From Liolophura sinensis (lineage: Eukaryota; Mollusca; Polyplacophora; Chitonida; Chitonidae), in NCBI RefSeq assembly GCF_032854445.1, contig NC_088295.1, positions 95,537,805 to 95,601,804 on the forward strand: DNA of 64,000 bases. Reading direction: 5' to 3'. Position 1 is the first letter of the stretch. The number at the start of each line of letters is the position of its first letter. The notes beneath the pieces were generated by a model. It saw nothing but the letters and a program-made list of their open reading frames with translations, was not told where the DNA came from and did no database searches. This document shows positions 55,101 through 61,100 of the stretch, in pieces. The position numbers were made by a program, and so were the translations under genes.

Positions 55101-58100
55101 CCCTGTGGTAAGTCCAACAGTCTTAATGTTGTCATACAGTTTTGTGTTTAAAATCAAGGTATTTGGAACCATATCCTGCATTCATATGTCTCCAGTTATA
55201 CTTCTTAATTGATACTGTGCTTCTCTCTACCTGCAGGCCTATATGTTTTGGAACACAGTACAGTTGATGTCTTCTTTAACCTGTATTGAAGTCTGGTAAT
55301 TGTCCATAGCAATGTTAGAATAGCCTCTTTTTCAGCCTTTAATATTACATACTTGTTTTGTTGACAGGAAAGTGGTCGCTTTAAGCAGATCCATGAGCTG
55401 AGTCGCAGGTTGGGCCAGCCTCTGTACACCTTCGTCTGTGGGCCGAAGATGGACCATGTCATGCTGCATGACATCTTCAGAGGACTGGCTTCAGCAGGTA
55501 TGCTCTGCTTCTCTTTTGCCACACATCACAGATTATAGTATCCACAAATATACTTGTTCCTTTGCAATCTTGTTAAGCGTTTGTTTTCTCATGAGTAGAT
55601 ATTAATTAGAGATCTGACAGCACATCTCCTGCGTATGTTTCAGGCTCCTGGATCTGCTTCAGCAATCTGGACCGCCTGTCCCCAGCGGTGCTCAGTGTGT
55701 TAGCTGCCCTCCTGTCCACAGTGATGGACGGCCTCAGACAGGGAAAGACCGCCATACACCTGAAGTCCGAGGACATCCAGCTGATGCCAACTGGAGCCTG
55801 CTTTGCTCTACTGGACAGCGCTATGCCCCTACAGCCATGCAATCCAGACAGACTGCTGCTCTTGAACTCCACCATGTCCCAGCTGCCGGAGGCACTGCTC
55901 AAACAATTCAGGACGGTGTCTGTGTTACATCCAGATTTACAACTCACAGTCCAAGTGCTGCTGCTAAGTCAGGGTAGGTTACATGTCCATACACAGACTC
56001 ATTAGTGCTTATGTAGTCTTCTGAGAAATGTAATTCTTCAACCATTTCGTGTGTTTGCAAGGTGTTTATTCAAACGTGTTCCATAGGCAGTAATCTGTGT
56101 AGACTGATAAAATTATATATTCTGTGAAGCTCTGAAATTGGCCAGTCTGTACGTTTCTGTTGAGATCCAGCTCTGAAGTATATTATTATGCATGTGTGAG
56201 ATTTGAATCATGTGCTGTTCTTCTTTGAAAAGAACATCTGTGTTATAGTACATAAAGGAAACACAAGAGTTACCAAGAAACAAACATACAAAAAGTTGTA
56301 GTTATCTTATTGAAACATTTCATTGATAATCATGAAATATACTTCACATGTGGACACGGACATGCATGTACATGTATATTGTAATAAGACTGCAAGAATG
56401 ATTAGGAAACTGTTAGATCAGTGATCCTCTGTAATGATTAATACTGTCAAACTCCAATGTGGAGAACTGGTCCTGTCCATTTGTGGAACATGTGCAGGGG
56501 TGATACATGTAACTACCCGGGATTAGACGGACAGATCTCTGGTTAATCAAGATAAGAGCTTATACTTTTGGTTTTGTAATGAACTTGTCAATAAATGTAA
56601 GTACATCCTCATCCACAGGGAATCAGAACCAGGTGCAAGACAACACACTTTCCAAACAGTTAAGCAAATTTAGATAGAAATGTGCATTATCATGAAAATA
56701 AGAAGTAAATAGGGGATATTTACAGAGTCAGAGTTGTATTGGATGAAACATTACATCGGTGTCATTTCACACTATTGTGTGTTTGGATTGTGTTGATAGG
56801 GTTTGAGTATGGGGAGGGCTTGGCTCAGAGAACCATGCAGCTGTACAACATGTGCAAGAACCTGCTGGGCACAAACGCTTTCATCAGAGAGACGGCTAAC
56901 CTGGGTAAGTACTGAGTTGGGTGAGTTTAGACTAGTTCGACATCATACATGTACGTGTAAGTGAGATTACGTCTTTATCTTCTGTTAGGTGCACTTTGTG
57001 TTGGGATCTTCCTTAGGTGACTGGTATTTTTTGCTTAGAATTTCATACGGGTAGGTTCCTCAGACTTTAAATCTTTTGCAATTTAAAACTTTTAAAATGA
57101 ACAAATGTTGTCTCAGTTATATATTTGTACATGGAAACACTCACGTTAATCCAGTTTTTGTTGTTTGAACAAGGCCATGATGACATTCATGCAGCCACAT
57201 CATGATGATTCAAAGAAAGTCTCAGCAACGTACTAATATTAGATCTGTTGAGGATTGTACAAATTTCCCATGTTTCTATTTCGCCAGGGAGTGACCATGG
57301 AGGAGTCAGCAATGGCTGGAGTGTGCAGACTATGAAGTATATGGTGGCAGAGGCTGGGGCAGAGTTAGAACAATCCTTGGGTGAGAGTCAGGTGCCACAT
57401 GATGGTAAGCTCAACACCACCTTATATATACCCCAGTCCCTTACTGAGAGTCAGGTGCCACATGATGGTAAGCTCAACACCACATTATACCCCAGTCCCT
57501 CACTTAGTGCCAGGTGCCACATGATGATAAGCTCAACACCACATTATACCCCAGTCCCTCACTTAGTGCCAGGTGCTACATGATGGTAAGCTCAACACCA
57601 CCTTATATATGCCCCAGTCCCTCACTGAGAGCCAGGTGCCACATGATGGTAAGCTCAACACCACCTTATATATACCCCAGTCCCTTACTGAGAGCCAGGT
57701 GCCATATGATGGTAAGCTGAACACCTCCTTATGTCTACCCGAGTCCCTCACTGAGAGCCAGGTGCTACATGATGATAAGCTTAACACCTCCTTATATATA
57801 CCCCAGTCCCTCACTGAAAGCCAGGTGCCACATGATGGTAAGCTCAACACCACCTTATATATACCCCAGTCCCTTACTGAGAGTCAGGTGCCACATGATG
57901 ATAAGCTTAACACCACCTTATATGTACCCCAGTCCCACACTGAGAGCCAGGTGCCTTATGATGGTAAGCTCAACACCACCTTATATACACCCCAGCCCCT
58001 CACTGAGAGCCAGGTGCTACATGATGGTAAGCTCAACACCACCTTATACATACCCCAATCCCTAACTGAGAGTCAGGTGCCACATGATGGTAAGCTCAAC

Positions 58101-61100
58101 ACCACCTTATATATACCCCAGTCCTTCACTGAGAACCAGGTGCCACATGATGGTAAGCTCAACACCACCTTATATATACCCCAGTCCCTCACTGAGAGCC
58201 AGGTGCCACATGATGGTAAGTTCAACACCACCTTATATATACCCCAGTCCCTCACTGAGAACCAAGTGCCACATGATGGTAAGCTCATCACCACCTTATA
58301 CATACCCCAGTCCCTCACTGATAGGCAGGTGCCACATGATGATAAGCTCAACACCACCTTATACATACCCCAGTCCCTCACTGAAAGCCAGGTGCCGTAT
58401 GATGGTTAGATCAACACCACCTTATATATACCCCAGTCCCTCACTGAGAGTCAGGTGCCACAGGATAGTAAGCTCAACACCACCTTATATATACCCCACT
58501 CCCTCACAGAGAGCCAGGTGCCACATGATGGTAAGCTCAAGACCAGCTCATGCCCCAATCCCTCACTGAGAGTCCGGTGCCACATGATGGTAAGCTCAAC
58601 ACCACCTTATATATACCCCAGTCCCTCACTGATAGCCAGGTCCCACTGGATGTCAAGCTCAACACCCCAGCTATACACCTGTCCCTCACTGTGAGCCAGA
58701 TGCCACAACACCAGCTTTCAGTCACTTTATATGAGAGCAGAAGCTTATGAACAGTAAGTACATGTACAGTAGCAAAACACGTATTTTGCAGCATCTGTGC
58801 CAGGATTGAGTTTCTGACATGTTATGTATCAGGACAGTGTTACTAACATGTTTAATGGAGCATAGGAATCAGTGTCTCATTCACATGATGGATTTGGGTG
58901 TTTATTCATGGTCCTAGAAGAATTACATTCTGTAGATACAGTATAAAGACACCATCAATGATCACAGTATGCTTTCTCCACCAGTGCACAAGTAAACCAA
59001 AGAACACTTTGTTTTATTGGGAGATGGGTTTTTCTCTTGTACAGTAATTCCAGGAGGTTACTGGTATAATCTCCGTGTTTGCCACAGAGGTGTAATCTCT
59101 CTGTTTGCCACTTTATGTCAAGTCAGCTGTTGTCCATCAGGAGTTTATCTGGTGTAACTCCAGTGGATTGATGGTACAACCTCTCTGTTTGCCACTTCAT
59201 GCCAAGTCAGCTGTTGTCCATCAGGAGTTTATCTGGTGTAACTCCAGTGATGAATGGTACAACCTCTCTGTTTGCCAGTTTATGCCAAGTTGTCTGTTGT
59301 CCATCAGGAGTTTATCTGGTGTAACTCCAGTGGATGAATGGCACAACCTCTCTGTTTGCCACTTTATGCCAAGTTGTCTGTTCTCCATCAGGAGTTTTCT
59401 TCTGTAACTCTAGTGGATGAATGGCACAACCTCTCTGTTTACCAGTTTGTGCCAAGTTGTCTGTGGTCCATCAGGAGTTTATCTGGTGTAACTCCAGTGG
59501 ATGAATGGCACAACCTCTCTGTTTGTCAGTTTATGCCGAGTTGTCTGTTGTCCATCAGGAGTTTATCTGGTGTAACTCCAGTGGATGAATGGCACAACCT
59601 CTCTGTTTGCCAGTTTATGCCAAGTTGTCTGTTCTCCATCAGGAGTTTTCTTCTGTAACTCCAGTGAATGAATGGCACAACCTCTCTGTTTGCCAGTTTA
59701 TGCCAAGTTGTCTGTTCTCCATCAGGAGTTTATCTGGTGTAACTCCAGTGGATTAATGGTGTAACCTCTCTGTTTACCAGTTTATGCCAAGTTGTCTGTT
59801 CTCCATCAGGAGTTTATGTGGTGTAACTCCAGTGGATTAATGGTGTAACCTCTCTGTTTACCAGTTTATGCCAAGTTGTCTGTTCTCCATCAGGAGTTTA
59901 TGTGGTGTAACTCCAGTGGATTAATGGTGTAACCTCTCTGTTTACCAGTTTATGCCAAGTTGTCTGTTCTCCATCAGGAGAAGGAGGAACAGGAAGATGC
60001 TGATAAGGAATCACCACAGCCTCCAGGTAACTCCCCTCTTCTCTACATTCGTCCATTCCCATCGCTGTCTCATGCAAATGTCTGCTCATGTATCTGTCTA
60101 TTCATATAGTGTCTGTTCATGTAATTGTGAGTTCATACAGTGTCTGTTCATGTAATTGTGAGTTCCTCCAGTCTCTGTTCATGTAATTGTCTATTCATAC
60201 AGTCGCTGTTTATGTAACTGTCTGCTTATACAGTCTCTGTTCATGTAACTGTCCGTTCACACAATCCCTGTTCATGTGACTCTCTGTTAATGTAGTTTCT
60301 GGTCATGTAACTGTGTTTATGTAGTCTCTGTTCATTCAGTCTCTGTTCACTTTACTGTCTGTTTAGGCAGTCTCTGTTCATGTAACTGTCTGTTGATGCA
60401 ATTACGGGACTTAGGCAGTCTCTGTTCATGTAACTGTCTGTTGATGCAATTATGGGACTTTTCATTTAACTGTCTATTCATATAGCCTCTGTGTTCTCAC
60501 AATTATCTGTTTATGTAACTGTCTGTTCATACAACTGCATGCTCCTACAACTCTGTGTTCACACAACTGTCTGTTTATATCACTCTATACAACTGTGTTC
60601 ATACAACTGTATGCTCTCACAACTTTGTTCACGCAACTGTGTATTCATACAACTGACTGTTCACACAAATGTCTGTTCATATAACTGTTCACACAAACTG
60701 TGTTCATACAATTGTTTACACAACTGTCTGTTCATATCACTCTATACAACTGTGTGTTCTCAACAGTCTGTTCATACAACTGTATGCTCTCACAACTGCC
60801 TGTTCATACAACTGTCTGTTCACACAACAGTGTCTTCATACAACTGACTGTTCATCTTTCAAGTATACAGCCTTCAGTCCCATGTACATGTGTATACATG
60901 TATACTGTCAGTTCATACATGTGGTCATGTGAGCTAAAGATTCAGGAGTACACTGTACATGTATGACCTTAACCCCCAAGCACGCAAAGATGCCGGTGTG
61001 AAATACTCATGACTACATATATCACTATATTCTTGAGAACGCTAATCAATCAAACATCAGTGTGCAATATTCATGAGAATGGGTATTTAATACCAGTCAC

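Noticed and set aside
57573-58409. 278-codon + strand frame of LTESQVPHDGKLNTTLYIPQ repeats
   Set aside because: It is the 63-bp array (21 codons per unit) read through; it is out of the exon 31 frame and contains repeated splice donors.
59980-60026. Exon 32 starting after CCATCAG
   Set aside because: It needs a phase-0 donor in exon 31, available only as the weak CAG|GTGCCA; the acceptor 31 bases upstream fits the strong GTAAGC donor. It is kept as the alternative.
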